A DNA stretch of 64,000 nucleotides from positions 434,001-498,000 of the forward strand of contig JAXMFT010000001.1 of assembly GCA_046347635.1 (NCBI GenBank), in the 5' to 3' direction. Positions 32,144-41,159 of this stretch are shown here, piece by piece (the stretch's first letter is position 1; each line of letters starts with the position of its first letter). The DNA comes from JAGVSZ01 sp019137045. GTDB lineage: Bacteria; Pseudomonadota; Gammaproteobacteria; Burkholderiales; SG8-39. The notes beneath the pieces are model-generated. The model was not told where the DNA came from. It saw only the letters and a list, made by a program, of their open reading frames with translations, and did no database searches. Both the position numbers and the translations under genes were made by a program.

Positions 32144-33227
32144 GCGGGGCGGACCCGCGGGCGAGCCCGCCCGCGGCCAGCGCGGCGAGCGCGGCCGCGC
32201 GCGCCCCGGCGTCGAGCTGCGCGAGCCGGCGCACCTCGGCGTAGAAGCGGCCCATGTCGCCATCTTCGCGCGCGAGCAGCGCGCGGAACGCGGGCACGAG
32301 CTCCTCGTAGGTCGCCACCGACGCGAGCTGCGCGTTGTTCACGCCCTGCCCGAACCACCGGTCGTACCCGCCCCACCCGCCCCAGCGCTGCGCCTTGAGC
32401 GCGCGGTAGTCGGCCTCCATCTCGCCCAGCAGGCGCGCCTTGCCCGCGCGCTTCGCCTCGTCCGTCAGCGGCTCGCGGTAGAGCGCCTCGAGCCGCGCGC
32501 GGTAATCGAGCACCAGGCGCACGAACTCGGCCCGGCGCGCGCGCATCGTCGCGTACGCGGCGCGGCCCGCCTCGTCGCCGTGCCGCGCCAGCCAGCGCCG
32601 CACGCCCTCCTCCTCGACCGCGACCGCGAACGACTCGTTGAACATCGTGTCGCCCTGCACGTACACGAGCTGGTGGGCGAGCTCGTGGAAGACGAGCCGC
32701 GCGAGCTCCGCGTCGGGATAGCGCACGAAGGTGTTGAGCACCGGGTCGTCGAACCAGCCGAGCGTCGAGTAGGCGGGCACGCCGTAGACGAACACGTCGT
32801 AGCCCTCGGCGCGCAGGCCGGCCGCGTACGCGTCCGCGTCGGCCTGCGCGTAGTAGCCGCGATAGCTCACGCAGCCGACCACCGGGAAGCAGCTCCGGCG
32901 CGGCTCGACCGAGAACTCCGGCGCGGCGAACACGTTCCACACCGCGTACGGGCGCCCGAGGTCGGCGTAGGCGCGGTAGCTGCCGTTGTCGGGGAGGGCG
33001 AGCTCGCGCGTCGCGAACTCGCGGATCTCCAGCGCGCGCGCGAGCCGCGCGCGCAGCTCCGGCGGCGTCGCCGGATCGGCGAGCCGCGCCTCGATCGGCT
33101 GTGCGCGGCTGACCACGTCCAGGTGCCCGACCACTGCCTGTCCGTAGTACGAGAACGTCGAGCAGCCGCCGATCGCGGCGGCCACGGTCGCCGCCCCGGC
33201 GAGCAGAGCGACGGCGCGCCGGCTCAT
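32073..33227 (-). CDS. Putative aminopeptidase lipoprotein (PF10023-like)
   Basis: 384-aa protein with a lipobox near the N-terminus (AAIGGCS) and zinc-peptidase motif VFHELAHQLVYVQGDTMFNE: HExxH plus a downstream Glu in NESFAVAVEEEG. The family consists of membrane-anchored putative aminopeptidases of Betaproteobacteria. The start overlaps the stop of the upstream hydrolase (ATGA, 33224-33227). The C-terminus is alanine/arginine rich and overlaps the GST gene tail to tail, perhaps an extension by loss of the original stop. Confidence 0.82.
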   Translation of the reverse strand: MSRRAVALLAGAATVAAAIGGCSTFSYYGQAVVGHLDVVSRAQPIEARLADPATPPELRARLARALEIREFATRELALPDNGSYRAYADLGRPYAVWNVFAAPEFSVEPRRSCFPVVGCVSYRGYYAQADADAYAAGLRAEGYDVFVYGVPAYSTLGWFDDPVLNTFVRYPDAELARLVFHELAHQLVYVQGDTMFNESFAVAVEEEGVRRWLARHGDEAGRAAYATMRARRAEFVRLVLDYRARLEALYREPLTDEAKRAGKARLLGEMEADYRALKAQRWGGWGGYDRWFGQGVNNAQLASVATYEELVPAFRALLAREDGDMGRFYAEVRRLAQLDAGARAAALAALAAGGLARGSAPLRRAGSSRAAGTRGATAAARSSA

Positions 33228-33919
33228 CGCGCGAACCGGCCGTGCGCGAGGAACGCCGCCGCCTGCGCGGCGACCGCGCGCGACACGAGCATCCCGCTGT
33301 GCGCCACCGGCAGGACGAGATGGTCCGCGAGTCCCGGGTGGCGCGTCTCTTCGACCCGCACGACGCCGTCGTTCGGCCCGGGAAGCCGCAGCACGAGCGC
33401 CCCCAGCCCGAGCCGCCGCACGCCGGCGATCGCGCCCGTCTCCACGCCCGGCGGCAGCGCGAGCTCGGGCATCCCGGCCCAGAGCGCACGCGTCGCGCCG
33501 AGCAGCGGCGCGAGCAGGCGCATGCGCGCGATCGCGCGCCCGCTCTCGCAGTCGGCGATCGGCGCGCCGAGCAGCACGATCCGCCGCACGCGCGCGTCCG
33601 GCCGCCGCGCGAGCGCGCGCAGCACGACCAGCCCGCCGAGGCTGTGCGCAACGACGTCGAGGCGCTCGTCGGGGCACGCGGCGATCGCGCGCGCGACGCG
33701 GCCCGCGCTCTGCTCGAACTCGTCGCGCGCGGAGCGGTACCCGACGCGATGCGGCCGGAAGCCGTGCCCGGCGAGCGCGCGCGCGAGGTAGAGCATGACC
33801 GCGCGCCCGGTCCAGAGGCCGTGCACGAGCACCACCCCGCCGGCGGGCGCGGGGGCAGCCCGGGGCGGGGCGTGCGCGGCGCGGCGCTGTTGCAGCGGGC
33901 GGGACGACGGCGAGAACAC
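33224..33919 (-). CDS. Alpha/beta-hydrolase, lipase-like
   Basis: 231-aa alpha/beta-hydrolase. The oxyanion loop HGLWTG, nucleophile elbow AHSLGG, a probable acidic residue in GPNDGVV and the late His in LPVAHSGMLVS complete the triad. No signal peptide is evident. PGAP1-like/esterase character, substrate unknown. Translationally coupled to the peptidase gene downstream. Confidence 0.82.
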   Translation of the reverse strand: MFSPSSRPLQQRRAAHAPPRAAPAPAGGVVLVHGLWTGRAVMLYLARALAGHGFRPHRVGYRSARDEFEQSAGRVARAIAACPDERLDVVAHSLGGLVVLRALARRPDARVRRIVLLGAPIADCESGRAIARMRLLAPLLGATRALWAGMPELALPPGVETGAIAGVRRLGLGALVLRLPGPNDGVVRVEETRHPGLADHLVLPVAHSGMLVSRAVAAQAAAFLAHGRFAR

Positions 33920-33965
33920 GCGCGCGGGATTCCGGCGACGCGAACCGGCCGCAGCGGCCGGCGCG

Positions 33966-34661
33966 CTACTCGACCTCGATGGTGCCGTTCGCGACCACGT
34001 TCACCATGCTCGTGCCCGCCTCGAAGGTCGGCGGGGCGACCTCGGCGGCGGCGGGCGCCATCGCGGCGCGCGCGAGCGGCCGCGGACCCGGCGCGAAGCC
34101 GCCGGTGTTGAGGCCGATGCGCCGGATCTTGTACTCGCGGCCGCCGAGCGCCTTCGCGGCGATCTCGGCGCGCGCGCGGAACGCGGCCACGCCGTCGGTG
34201 ATCAGCTCGTTCTCGACCTGGCGGCGCAGCTCCGGCGAGACCGCGAACGAGACCCCGCCGAGCTGCAGCGTGGCCTGCAGCTTCCCGATCAGCGCCGCCA
34301 TCGCGGGCACGTCCTTCGACTCGAGGCGGATCTCCGCGCGGCCGCGCCACGCCACGAGCTTGTTCGCACGGTCGTAGACCGGGTAGGTCTGGACGTAGCC
34401 GCTGCGCGCCTTCACGGTCTTGAACTCGCCGGCGGTCTTCAGCGCATCGGCGCCGAGGCGGTTCAGCTGGTCGGCGACCTTCGGCGCGGAGGGGTCGGAC
34501 ACCTCCGCGAACAGGCTCGCGCTCATCAGGTCGTTCGGCACCTCGCGCGACACCTGGGCCTGGAGGTCGACCTGGTTGAAGCGCACCGGGTCGAGCGGCT
34601 GCGCGCTGGCGGCGGCGGCGCCGAGCAGGCCGGCGAGCGCGACGAGAGTGTTGCGGATCAT
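33966..34661 (-). CDS. SIMPL (DUF541) domain periplasmic protein
   Basis: 231 aa with a Sec signal peptide (cleavage after AAASAQ) and a SIMPL/DUF541 domain: VDLQAQVSREVPNDLMSASL, YPVYDRANKLVAWRGRAEIRL and GVAAFRARAEIAAKALGGREY. Family members are periplasmic or outer-membrane proteins implicated in stress tolerance; exact role unknown. It stands alone 46 nt from the hydrolase and could head that minus-strand operon. Confidence 0.85.
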   Translation of the reverse strand: MIRNTLVALAGLLGAAAASAQPLDPVRFNQVDLQAQVSREVPNDLMSASLFAEVSDPSAPKVADQLNRLGADALKTAGEFKTVKARSGYVQTYPVYDRANKLVAWRGRAEIRLESKDVPAMAALIGKLQATLQLGGVSFAVSPELRRQVENELITDGVAAFRARAEIAAKALGGREYKIRRIGLNTGGFAPGPRPLARAAMAPAAAEVAPPTFEAGTSMVNVVANGTIEVE

Positions 34662-34744
34662 CTCAGCTCCTGGTGGAAAGGGTCACGGCGCATTCAACGT
34701 CGGCAGGGGCGAACCGGGGTTGCCGGCGCGCTAAGCTGGTAGTC

Positions 34745-34852
34745 GTGACTCTACTCAACTGGCTGCGCCGCTGCTGGTCGTGCCTCGCGCCGCTCGGGCC
34801 GCGCGAGCGGCGCTGCCCGCGCTGCGGCGCCGGCCAGCCGCGCGAGCCCTGA
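34745..34852 (+). CDS. Possible 35-aa zinc-ribbon-like microprotein
   Basis: A GTG-start frame of 35 codons with two CxxC knuckles (CWSC, then CPRCGAG) separated by PLGPRERR, the spacing of a miniature zinc ribbon. It fills most of the gap between the SIMPL gene and the convergent end of NAD-GDH. No convincing Shine-Dalgarno is seen, and chance frames are common at this GC content, so the call is tentative. Confidence 0.25.
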   Translation: MTLLNWLRRCWSCLAPLGPRERRCPRCGAGQPREP

Positions 34853-34855
34853 CGT

Positions 34856-37800
34856 TCAGGCGAGATTGCGCAGCTCCCGCAGCCCCACCGACAGCATCGC
34901 GAGGTCGGGCGTCGGCACCCCGTGCAGCTCGCCGAGGATGCGCGCGGCGCGCTCCATCGCGCCGCGGTGGCGCGCCTCCCACGCGGCGACCGGGTCGCCG
35001 CCGTCGGTCGCGGCGGCGAGCGCGTTGGCCGCGAGCGCGCGCTGCAGGCCGGCGAGGTCGTCGCGCATCGCGCTCTTCGCCAGCGCCTGCCAGTGGCCGT
35101 CGCCGGGCAGCGCCCCGATGCGGTCGCGCAGCCAGGCGAGGCCGAGCTTCGACGTGACGCCGAAGTACGCGCCGGCGACCGCGTCCGCGGGCCGGCCGCT
35201 GGCCGCCGACACCTCCGCGATGTCGAGCGCGGCGAAGAGCGTGTCGAGCGCGGCGACCCGGCGCGCCACCGCGGCCGGCACGCCGGCGCGCTCCCAGCCG
35301 GCGGCGCGTTCGCCGATGTGCGCCGCCGTCGGCGCATCGACGAGCTCGCCCAGGCGGCCGTAGATCGCCTCCACGCCCGGCCGGAAGTGCTCCATCGTCG
35401 GCTCCATCGGCGCGGCGAGCCGGCTCGAGCGCAGGAACCAGCTGGTCGCGCGCACGATCAGCCGGCCGGCCTCGATCAGCATCTCCGCCTGGGTCGAGTC
35501 GGGCACCTGGTTGTCGAGCGCCTCGACCGACTGCCACAGCGGCACCAGCCCGAACACCTCGCGCGTCAGCAGGTAGGCGCGCACGATCTCGGCGGGCTTC
35601 GCCCCCGTGGTCTCGATGAAGCGGTGCACGAAGGTCGACCCGACCCGGTTGACCATGCTGTTGACCACGTGGGTCGCGATGATCTCGCGCCGCAGCGGGT
35701 GGCGCGGCATCACGCCGGCGTACACCTCGCGCAGCGTCTGCGGGAAGTAGCGTCCGAGCGCGCCAGCGATCCACTCGTCCTCGGGCAGGTCCGAGGCGAG
35801 GAACTCGTCGAAGAGCCACATCTTGGAGTAGGCGAGCAGCACCGCGCGCTCCGGGGCGGCGAGCCCGCTGTGCGCGGCGCGCCGTTCGGCGAACGCCTCG
35901 TCGGAGGGCAGGAACTCGAGCGCGCGGTTGAGGCGCCCCGCCTTCTCGAGGAACTGGATGAACCGGTGCTGGGCGTCGAGGAGCTGCGTCTGCAGGCGTC
36001 CGCTCACCGACAGCGACTGGGTCTGGAAGTAGTTGTCGCGCAGGACGAGCGCCGCCACCTGGTCGGTCATCTGCGCGAGCAGGGTATTGCGCTGCTTCCC
36101 GGTCAGCTCGCCGTCGGCGACCACCAGCCCGAGCAGGATCTTGATGTTGACCTCGTGGTCGGAAGTATCGACGCCGGCCGAGTTGTCGATCGCGTCGGTG
36201 CAGATCCGGCCGCCCTTCAGCGCGTACTCGATGCGGCCGCGCTGCGTGAAGCCCAGGTTGCCGCCCTCGGCCACCACCTTGCAGCGCAGGTCCGCGCCGT
36301 TCACGCGCAGCGCGTCGTTCGCGCGGTCGCCGGCCTGGGCGTGCGTCTCGTCCGCCGCCTTCACGTAGGTGCCGATGCCGCCGTTGTAGAGGAGGTCGAC
36401 CGGGGCCTTCAGGATCGCCGCGATCAGCTCGACCGGGGCGAGGCTCTCCGCGCTCACGCCGAGCGCCGCGCGCGCCTCGGGGCTGAGCGCGATCGACTTC
36501 GCGCTGCGCGGCCACACGCCGCCGCCGCGCGAGATCAGCATCGGGTTGTAGTCGGCCCAGGAGGAGCGCGCGAGCTCGAACAGGCGCTTGCGCTCGGCGT
36601 ACCCCGCGCCCGGATCCGGATCGGGATCGACGAAGACGTGGCGATGGTCGAAGGCGGCGACGAGCCGGATGTGCTTCGACCGCAGCATCCCGTTGCCGAA
36701 CACGTCGCCCGACATGTCGCCGATGCCGACGGCGGTGAAGTCGGTCGTCTGCGTGTCCACGCCGAGCTCGCGGAAGTGGCGCCGCACCGACTCCCACGCG
36801 CCGCGCGCGGTGATGCCCATCGCCTTGTGGTCGTAGCCCGCCGAGCCGCCCGAGGCGAACGCGTCGCCGAGCCAGAACCCGTACTCGGCGGCGACGCCGT
36901 TGGCGTAGTCCGAGAAGGTCGCGGTCCCCTTGTCCGCGGCGACGACGAGGTACGGGTCGTCCGCGTCGTGCCGGCGCACGTCGCGCGGCGGCTCGACGCG
37001 GCCGGCGACCAGGTTGTCGGTGAGGTCGAGCAGCCCGCGCAGGTAGTCCTGGTAGCAGGCGACGCCCTCGCGCATCAGCGCCTCGCGCTCGGACGCGGGC
37101 GGGGCCTTCCGGAGCACGAACCCGCCCTTCGAGCCCACCGGCACGATGACCGCGTTCTTCACCATCTGCGCCTTCACCAGCCCGAGCACCTCGGTGCGGT
37201 AGTCCTCCGGCCGGTCGGACCAGCGCAGGCCCCCGCGCGCGACCCGGCCCCCGCGCAGGTGCACGCCCTCGAAGCGCGGCGAGTACACGAAGATCTCGAA
37301 CATCGGCTTCGGCTCGGGCAGCCCCGGCACTTGCGCCGGGTCGAACTTGAAGGAGAGGAACGGCCGGCGGCCGCCGTGCGCGTCGCGCCGCCAGAAGTTG
37401 GTGCGCGTGGTGGCGCGGATCAGCGCGAGGTACTGGCGCAGGACGCGGTCCTCGTTCAGGTTCTCGACCGCGTCGAGCGCGCGCTCGACCGCCCGCGCCT
37501 GCGCCGCCGCGCCGGCGTCGGCGGCTTCCGCGTCCGCGCCGGCGAGCGGCTCGAAGCGGCTGCGGAAGAGCGCGACGAGCATGCGCGCGATCGCCGGGTG
37601 CGCGGCGAGCGTCTGCTCGACGAACGCCTGCGAGAGCGGGAAGCCGGTCTGGCGCAGGTACTTCGCGTACGCGCGCAGCACCACGATCTCGTCGGCGGCG
37701 AGCCGCGCCGCGAGCACGAGCCGGTTGAAGTCGTCGCTCTCGACCTCGCCCGCGAGCACGCGCCCGAAGGCGTCCTCGAAGAGCGCCCCGACCGCGTCGA

Positions 37801-39694
37801 CGTCCACCTCCGCGTCGCTCGCCGTCGCGAGCCCGAAGTCGTGCAGCCACACCGGCGGCCCGCCCTCGACCAGCACGCGGTAGGGCCGCTCCTCGAGCAC
37901 GCGCAGCCCCATGCGTTCGAGCATCGGCAGGCTGTCGGAGAGCGGCACCGGCCCGCCCGCGCGGAAGAGCTTGAAGCGCAGCGTCCCGGGCGCCGCCTCG
38001 AGCGGCCGATAGAGGTTCAGCGCGAGCGCGCCGGTCGCGGCGACGCGCTCGGCGAGCTCCATGTCGGGCACCGCGTTGCGCGCCGGCACGTCCTCGCGGT
38101 AGGCGGCGGGAAACGCGCCGGCGAAGCGGCGCGCGAGCTCGGTGCCGCGCGCCTCGCCCAGGCGCTCGAGCGCCGCGGCGCGCACGTCGTCCTCCCAGCG
38201 GCGCGCCGCCTGCGCGAGGCGCCGCTCGAGCTCGCCCGCGTCCACCGGCGGAATCGCGCCCGGGGTCGTCCGCACCACGATGTGGATGCGCGCGAGCATC
38301 GACTGCGAGAGGAAGGCGTCGAACTCCGAGCTCGCGCCGCGGAACGCCTCGATCAGCATCGCCTGCCACTTGCGCCGCAGCTCGGTGGTGTAGGTCTCGC
38401 GCGGCGCGTAGATGAGGCAGGAGACGAAGCGCTCGAACGGGTCGGTGCGCACGAACAGACGAAAGCGCTGGCGCTCGCCGAGGTGCAGGATGCCGGTCGC
38501 GACCTCGAACAGCGCGTCCGCGCCGATCTGGAACAGCTCGTCGCGCGGGTAGGTGTCGAGGATGTTCTCCAGCCGCTTGGCCGCGTGCCCGCCGGCGGGG
38601 TAGCCGGCGCGCGCGAGCACCCCGGCGACCTTGCGCCGCAGGAGCGGGATCTCGGCCGGGCGCGAGTGGTACGCCATGTGCGTGTACAGGCCGAGAAAGC
38701 GGTGCTCGCCGCTCACCTCGCCGCGCTCGTCGTAGCGCTTGAGCCCGACGTAGTCGAGGTAGCCGGGCCGGTGCACGGTCGAGCGCGAGTTGGCCTTGGT
38801 GACGATCAGGAGATCCTTCTCGCGCGCATAGGCGCGCGCCCGCGGCGGGAGCTGCGAGAAGCTCGTCGAGAGGCTCTCGCCCGGCTTGATGCGCAGGATC
38901 CCGAGCCCGGAGTCGGGCACGACCGCGAGCGCGTCGTCGCCGTCCTTGAGCACGAGGTCGTGCGCGCGGTAGCCGAGAAACGTGAAGCGCTGGTCGGCGA
39001 GCCACTCGAGGAACGCGCGCGTCTCGGCGAGCTCGGCCTGCCCGACCGGCGGCGGCCGGCGCTCGAGCTCGGCGAGGATCTCGCGCACCTTCGCCACCAT
39101 CTTCTTCCAGTCGTCGACCGCGGCGCGCACGTCGCCGAGCACGCGCGCGAGGTCGCCGGCGAGCGCCTCGAGCCGCGCCGGCTCGCTCACCCGATCGACC
39201 TCGACGTGTATGAACGACTCGCGCAGGCCCGCGCCCGAGTCGTCCGGGAGGACGCCCATCAGGGTCTCGCCCGGGCCGGCGCCCGCCGCGCCGCCGCGAT
39301 TGACCCGCAGGATGGGGTGGACGGTGAGGTGCAGCGTGAGGCCGTGCCGGTTCACTTCCATCGTCACCGAGTCGACCAGGAACGGCATGTCGTCGTTCAC
39401 GATCTCGATGACGGTGTGGCTCGACTGCCACCCGTGCTCGCCGACGCTCGGGTTGAACACCCGCACCTTGGGCGCGCCGGGCTCGCGCCGGCGCGCGAAG
39501 TTCCAGTGCGAGAGCGCCGCGCCGTACAGGTCGGCGGCCGCGCGCTCGGCGAGGTCGCCGGGATCGACCTGGCGGTAGTACCCGCGGACGAACGCCTCGA
39601 CCGGCCCGCGCGCCTCCGGCGCCACCTTCTCGCGCACCAGGGCGAGCACCTGGTCGATCCGCTCCGAGCTGCCGGGTCCGGCGCCTGACGCCAT
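34856..39694 (-). CDS. gdhB: NAD-specific glutamate dehydrogenase, large (180-kDa class)
   Basis: 1612-aa GDH of the bacterial large class (PF05088-like) that deaminates glutamate to 2-oxoglutarate with NAD. N-terminal ACT-like/regulatory half (for example EFVSCLIYAPRETYTTELRR) is followed by the catalytic core GGLRWSDRPEDYRTEVLGLV, KAQMVKNAVIVPVGSKGGFV and NDDMPFLVDS at the N-terminal region. The length is standard for the family. It is monocistronic. With the GltIJKL importer it forms a glutamate-catabolism theme, though they are 30 kb apart. The sequence is uninterrupted. Confidence 0.95.
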   Translation of the reverse strand: MASGAGPGSSERIDQVLALVREKVAPEARGPVEAFVRGYYRQVDPGDLAERAAADLYGAALSHWNFARRREPGAPKVRVFNPSVGEHGWQSSHTVIEIVNDDMPFLVDSVTMEVNRHGLTLHLTVHPILRVNRGGAAGAGPGETLMGVLPDDSGAGLRESFIHVEVDRVSEPARLEALAGDLARVLGDVRAAVDDWKKMVAKVREILAELERRPPPVGQAELAETRAFLEWLADQRFTFLGYRAHDLVLKDGDDALAVVPDSGLGILRIKPGESLSTSFSQLPPRARAYAREKDLLIVTKANSRSTVHRPGYLDYVGLKRYDERGEVSGEHRFLGLYTHMAYHSRPAEIPLLRRKVAGVLARAGYPAGGHAAKRLENILDTYPRDELFQIGADALFEVATGILHLGERQRFRLFVRTDPFERFVSCLIYAPRETYTTELRRKWQAMLIEAFRGASSEFDAFLSQSMLARIHIVVRTTPGAIPPVDAGELERRLAQAARRWEDDVRAAALERLGEARGTELARRFAGAFPAAYREDVPARNAVPDMELAERVAATGALALNLYRPLEAAPGTLRFKLFRAGGPVPLSDSLPMLERMGLRVLEERPYRVLVEGGPPVWLHDFGLATASDAEVDVDAVGALFEDAFGRVLAGEVESDDFNRLVLAARLAADEIVVLRAYAKYLRQTGFPLSQAFVEQTLAAHPAIARMLVALFRSRFEPLAGADAEAADAGAAAQARAVERALDAVENLNEDRVLRQYLALIRATTRTNFWRRDAHGGRRPFLSFKFDPAQVPGLPEPKPMFEIFVYSPRFEGVHLRGGRVARGGLRWSDRPEDYRTEVLGLVKAQMVKNAVIVPVGSKGGFVLRKAPPASEREALMREGVACYQDYLRGLLDLTDNLVAGRVEPPRDVRRHDADDPYLVVAADKGTATFSDYANGVAAEYGFWLGDAFASGGSAGYDHKAMGITARGAWESVRRHFRELGVDTQTTDFTAVGIGDMSGDVFGNGMLRSKHIRLVAAFDHRHVFVDPDPDPGAGYAERKRLFELARSSWADYNPMLISRGGGVWPRSAKSIALSPEARAALGVSAESLAPVELIAAILKAPVDLLYNGGIGTYVKAADETHAQAGDRANDALRVNGADLRCKVVAEGGNLGFTQRGRIEYALKGGRICTDAIDNSAGVDTSDHEVNIKILLGLVVADGELTGKQRNTLLAQMTDQVAALVLRDNYFQTQSLSVSGRLQTQLLDAQHRFIQFLEKAGRLNRALEFLPSDEAFAERRAAHSGLAAPERAVLLAYSKMWLFDEFLASDLPEDEWIAGALGRYFPQTLREVYAGVMPRHPLRREIIATHVVNSMVNRVGSTFVHRFIETTGAKPAEIVRAYLLTREVFGLVPLWQSVEALDNQVPDSTQAEMLIEAGRLIVRATSWFLRSSRLAAPMEPTMEHFRPGVEAIYGRLGELVDAPTAAHIGERAAGWERAGVPAAVARRVAALDTLFAALDIAEVSAASGRPADAVAGAYFGVTSKLGLAWLRDRIGALPGDGHWQALAKSAMRDDLAGLQRALAANALAAATDGGDPVAAWEARHRGAMERAARILGELHGVPTPDLAMLSVGLRELRNLA

Positions 39695-39853
39695 GGTCTC
39701 CTCCGCGCGCCTGCTGGTGGGGGCGGGGCGCGCGGCGCGCGCGCCCCGCGTGGGCGCTGGCGGGAAGTCTAGCAGCGGCCCGACGCCGCGCCCCGCGCGC
39801 CTGCCGGACGGAAGACCGCTGCCGACGAACGGGCGCGCGCGCAGCGCGCCGGG

Positions 39854-41011
39854 CTACGGTGCGGCGACCACGAGCGGGACCATCATCTCGTCCGCGCTCG
39901 TCCCGCCGTGGACGCCGATCTGCGGGTGGCGGCGCTCGCCGGGCAGCACGTCGCGGATCGCGTAGCGGTCCTTCATCACCAGGATGTAGTCGCCGATCCG
40001 CTCGGCGAGGCGCGGATGCGGTTCGCCCGGCCCGAACCAGCCCGCCGCGAGCAGGCGCGCGCTCGCGGCGAGCGTGGCGCAGTGCCCGAGCCGCGACTCG
40101 ACGTAGCGCTCGAAGCGCGCGCCGGCGCCGGGGCGCACGTAGCAGTACGCGACGCGCGGCTCGCCGCAGAGCGGCAGCGCGAGCGTCGCCGCGAGCTCGG
40201 GATGCTCGTCGAGCTCGACGACCGTGTCGGGGCGCGTGTCCACGAAGCCGTGGTCGGCGGTGGCGATCACCAGCGTCCCGCTGCCCGCGATCGCGGCGAG
40301 GAAGCGGGCGAGCGCGGCGTCGACGCGCGCGAGCTCGGCGCCCACCGCCGCCGAGGCGATGCCGTGCTCGTGCGCGGCCGAGTCGATCTCCGAGTAGTAC
40401 GCGTAGACGTACTTGCGCTCCGCGCCCGCATCGACGATGCCGCGCACGAGCTCGAACATCTCGTCCACGCCGCGGTAGCCGATGCGGCGGGCGCGGCCGG
40501 ACACCGCGCGGTTGAAGTCCGACTCGACGATCGCCGCCGGCGACACCACGAAGGTCGCCGCGTCGAGCGCGTCGCCGAGCGGCGCGTGCCCGAGCAGCTC
40601 GCCCGGGGTGATGCCGCCGCCCGCCGCGAGCGACGGGCCGCCGTGGCGCGGGCGGAAGGGCAGCACCGCGAGCACCGCGCCGATCTCGCGGAAGTACATG
40701 TGCCAGCCGGTGAGCCCGTGCGCCTGCGGCGCGAGCCCGGTCATGAACGTGGTGATCGCCGCGGCGGTGGTCGAGGGGAAGGTGGAGGTCAGGCTCGCGC
40801 GCAGGTTCCCGCACAGCGCGCCCCGCCCGAGTGCGCGCGTCAGCTGGTGGTAGCCCAGCCCGTCGAGCACGAGCAGCACGACGTTGCGCGCGGCGCGGAT
40901 CTCGTCGGGAGGCAGGTCGCGCGCGAGCGCATAGTCGCTGCGCCCGCCGAGGCCGGTCGCGACGGACGCCATGAGGTTGACGATGCTGCCGCCCTGGTAG
41001 TCCGGCCTCAT
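39854..41011 (-). CDS. Alkaline-phosphatase-superfamily phosphodiesterase
   Basis: 385-aa type I phosphodiesterase/nucleotide pyrophosphatase-like enzyme. Metal-site residues: VLLVLDGLG (first Asp), nucleophile Thr in SLTSTFPSTTAAAITTFMTG, IDSAAHEHG, TADHGFVDT and GVHGG. No signal peptide, so cytoplasmic. The ATG at 41011 (MRPDYQGGSIVN) is preferred; an earlier ATG at 41065 gives a basic unsupported extension. Substrate (nucleotide, phosphonate, sulfate ester) unknown. Confidence 0.85.
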   Translation of the reverse strand: MRPDYQGGSIVNLMASVATGLGGRSDYALARDLPPDEIRAARNVVLLVLDGLGYHQLTRALGRGALCGNLRASLTSTFPSTTAAAITTFMTGLAPQAHGLTGWHMYFREIGAVLAVLPFRPRHGGPSLAAGGGITPGELLGHAPLGDALDAATFVVSPAAIVESDFNRAVSGRARRIGYRGVDEMFELVRGIVDAGAERKYVYAYYSEIDSAAHEHGIASAAVGAELARVDAALARFLAAIAGSGTLVIATADHGFVDTRPDTVVELDEHPELAATLALPLCGEPRVAYCYVRPGAGARFERYVESRLGHCATLAASARLLAAGWFGPGEPHPRLAERIGDYILVMKDRYAIRDVLPGERRHPQIGVHGGTSADEMMVPLVVAAP

Positions 41012-41159
41012 AGCCCGCAGTCCCGACCGTTCTTTCGACTTGTCACCGCGCGGGAACCGTAGCACACCGGCGTGACGCGGTGCCGCCCTGTGACAAAAGA
41101 TGACGCCCGCCGAGGCCGCGGCCCCGCCGCCGTCGCCGCCGCGCGACGCGCGGCCCGCG

